6,911 nt of DNA, taken from NCBI GenBank assembly GCA_002431865.1, contig DJEI01000107.1:1-6911 (forward strand). Direction: 5' to 3'. How positions within the stretch are numbered: the first letter of the stretch is position 1; each line of letters starts with the position of its first letter. Under the pieces are notes generated by a model that saw only the letters and a list, made by a program, of their open reading frames with translations, was not told the DNA's origin and made no database searches. A program made the translations under genes and the position numbers. The stretch comes from Lachnospiraceae bacterium UBA5902. GTDB lineage: Bacteria; Bacillota; Clostridia; Lachnospirales; Lachnospiraceae. Of the stretch, positions 5,915 to 6,911 are shown one piece after another.

Positions 5915-6911
5915 ATGAAGGGGTTAGAGTTAAATGTAACAAAACAGAACGGAATGACATTGGTGGAGTACCGGCTTGGAGTCGCAGATGTCTATGACGA
6001 CAGAGTGTCAGACAAGGTTGCACAGCTCGGAAATATTATTCCATTCCAGTACAAGGATGAAGATGGAAAGAGAAGCATTGTTTCTTATGTGCATCATGAT
6101 ACTTCTCTGGAAGTGATGCTGCACCAGACATTGAAGAAAGCAGATGTGCTTGCAATCCTGAAGGGACTGCTGTGTGCGTTTGAAATTGGTGCGGCAGGTG
6201 TGCAGATCTGTTATCTGGTACGTGATCTGAATTATATCTATGTAGATCCTGAGAGCAAGGCAGTGAAATGCATCATGGTTCCTGTAAAGCAGGATCCGCT
6301 GGGGCAGTCTGATATCCCGGATTTCTTCCGAAATATTGTGTCACACATGCGATTTGATGAAGCAGACAAGGATGATTATGTAGCAAGAATCCTGACTTTG
6401 ATCAACACGGATCATTATTCCAATATGAAATTAAAGGGACTTGTAGATGCCGAGATGGAGAAACTTGGGCTCTTCTATACAAGAGACGAGGGAATTAAGA
6501 AGGAAGCAGATACAACCGCAGCTCCGGAAGTACAGAACCAGAATGTAAAAGTAAATCGTGTCGGCGTGATGAACAACATGCGTCCACAGGGTATGCCAGC
6601 GATGGGACAGCCAATGGGGCAGCGTCCAGCGATGGGCGGACAGCCAATGATGGGACAACCAGTACCACCGATGGGCAGACAGCCAATGGGGCAGCCAGTA
6701 TCACCGATGGGCGGACAGCCAATGGGACAGCCGGTACCACCGATGGGTGGACAGCCAATGATGGGACAGCCCGTACCACCGATGAACGGACAGCCAATGG
6801 GACAGCCAGTACCACCGATGGGCGGACAGCCAATGATGGGACAGCCAGTGCCACCGATGGGGCAGATGCCGAAGCCAGAAATGCCAAAGCCACAGGCACC
6901 AGCACCGGAGG
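5915..6911 (+). CDS. Second DUF6382-like protein with Met/Gly/Gln/Pro repeats (3'-truncated)
   Basis: The frame is open from ATG 5915 to the window end (332 residues plus one base), with GAGGAGG at 5902-5908, 6 bases upstream and 31 bases after the FHA gene. Residues 1 to about 190 match the N-terminal domain of the preceding protein. Shared landmarks are TSLE (63-66 here, 65-68 there), IYVD (108-111 versus 111-114), a following strand ending in Val/Leu-Pro, and ILTLINTDH (159-167) against LLTYINGDN. Sequence identity is otherwise low, so the duplication is old. From about 222 it becomes a Met/Gly/Gln/Pro-rich linker with six units of 12 or 13 residues (240-314), then Lys/Pro/Ala-rich sequence. 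By analogy with its neighbour an FHA or other C-terminal domain may follow beyond the window, but none is seen. No signal peptide or membrane helix is visible in this part. Function unknown. Confidence 0.88.
   Translation, partial: MKGLELNVTKQNGMTLVEYRLGVADVYDDRVSDKVAQLGNIIPFQYKDEDGKRSIVSYVHHDTSLEVMLHQTLKKADVLAILKGLLCAFEIGAAGVQICYLVRDLNYIYVDPESKAVKCIMVPVKQDPLGQSDIPDFFRNIVSHMRFDEADKDDYVARILTLINTDHYSNMKLKGLVDAEMEKLGLFYTRDEGIKKEADTTAAPEVQNQNVKVNRVGVMNNMRPQGMPAMGQPMGQRPAMGGQPMMGQPVPPMGRQPMGQPVSPMGGQPMGQPVPPMGGQPMMGQPVPPMNGQPMGQPVPPMGGQPMMGQPVPPMGQMPKPEMPKPQAPAPE
6632..6856 (+). repeat. Six in-frame tandem repeats (39/36 bp) coding MGGQPM(M)GQPVPP
   Basis: Units begin at 6632, 6671, 6707, 6743, 6782 and 6818, with lengths 39, 36, 36, 39, 36 and 39 bases. 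The difference is one ATG codon (MM versus M). The consensus is MGGQPM(M)GQPVPP; variants are R255, S263 and N291, plus synonymous changes such as CAA, CCC and CCG. The high DNA identity points to recent expansion, and the count can change without breaking the frame. A less regular stretch upstream (residues 224-239) looks like decayed copies. Confidence 0.9.

Noticed and set aside
6632..6856. CRISPR-like array of regularly spaced repeats
   Set aside because: The units abut with no unique spacers, keep the reading frame and vary by whole codons; it is a coding tandem repeat.
6495..6905. Minus-strand open frame of 136 codons under the repeat tract
   Set aside because: It is antisense to the repeat-rich coding sequence, has repetitive low-complexity composition and no ribosome site; the plus-strand frame has a strong one and a conserved domain.

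Overview
The window looks like chromosome of a gut-type Clostridia bacterium, most probably a Lachnospiraceae (Roseburia/Agathobacter/Eubacterium-like). This is inferred from the strong AGGAGG ribosome binding sites, the mixed GC content, the fused binding-protein/permease amino-acid transporter, and proteins with a DUF6382-like N-terminal domain plus FHA. No rRNA, tRNA, transposase or CRISPR array was found.

Left part (1-1983, + strand): the 3' end of an amino-acid ABC transporter gene that fuses a substrate-binding domain to a HisM/GlnP-type permease, then a GlnQ-type ATPase. Together they would form a complete polar amino-acid importer. The 96-base gap between them carries a nested, GC-rich stem-loop starting at the permease stop codon.

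Middle (1984-2891): a convergent intergenic region of 262 bases dominated by a roughly 140-base inverted-repeat structure. Its outer stem has an uninterrupted 15-bp core and U-rich tails on both strands. It encloses two further stem-loops, so it may be a bidirectional terminator, a structured RNA or a small mobile-type inverted repeat. A cytoplasmic cyclophilin-type peptidyl-prolyl isomerase follows on the minus strand, probably starting at a TTG rather than the upstream ATG. The 118-base divergent region holds a good minus-strand promoter, a TATAAT box on the plus strand and an 8-bp inverted repeat.

Right part (2892-6911, + strand): a tightly spaced set of three genes. They are an MltG-type endolytic transglycosylase (GTG start), a 608-residue protein with a DUF6382-like domain, a long acidic/proline linker and a C-terminal FHA domain, and a paralogue of the DUF6382-like domain. 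The paralogue runs off the window and carries six Met/Gly/Gln/Pro-rich tandem repeats instead of the acidic linker. The gaps are 28 and 31 bases with no terminator, so co-transcription is likely. The combination suggests a link between peptidoglycan strand termination and phosphothreonine-dependent assembly at the envelope, but that link is inference. The most interesting points are the convergent structured element, the tandem DUF6382-like pair, which may be a degenerate kinase fold, and the repeat tract in the last gene.
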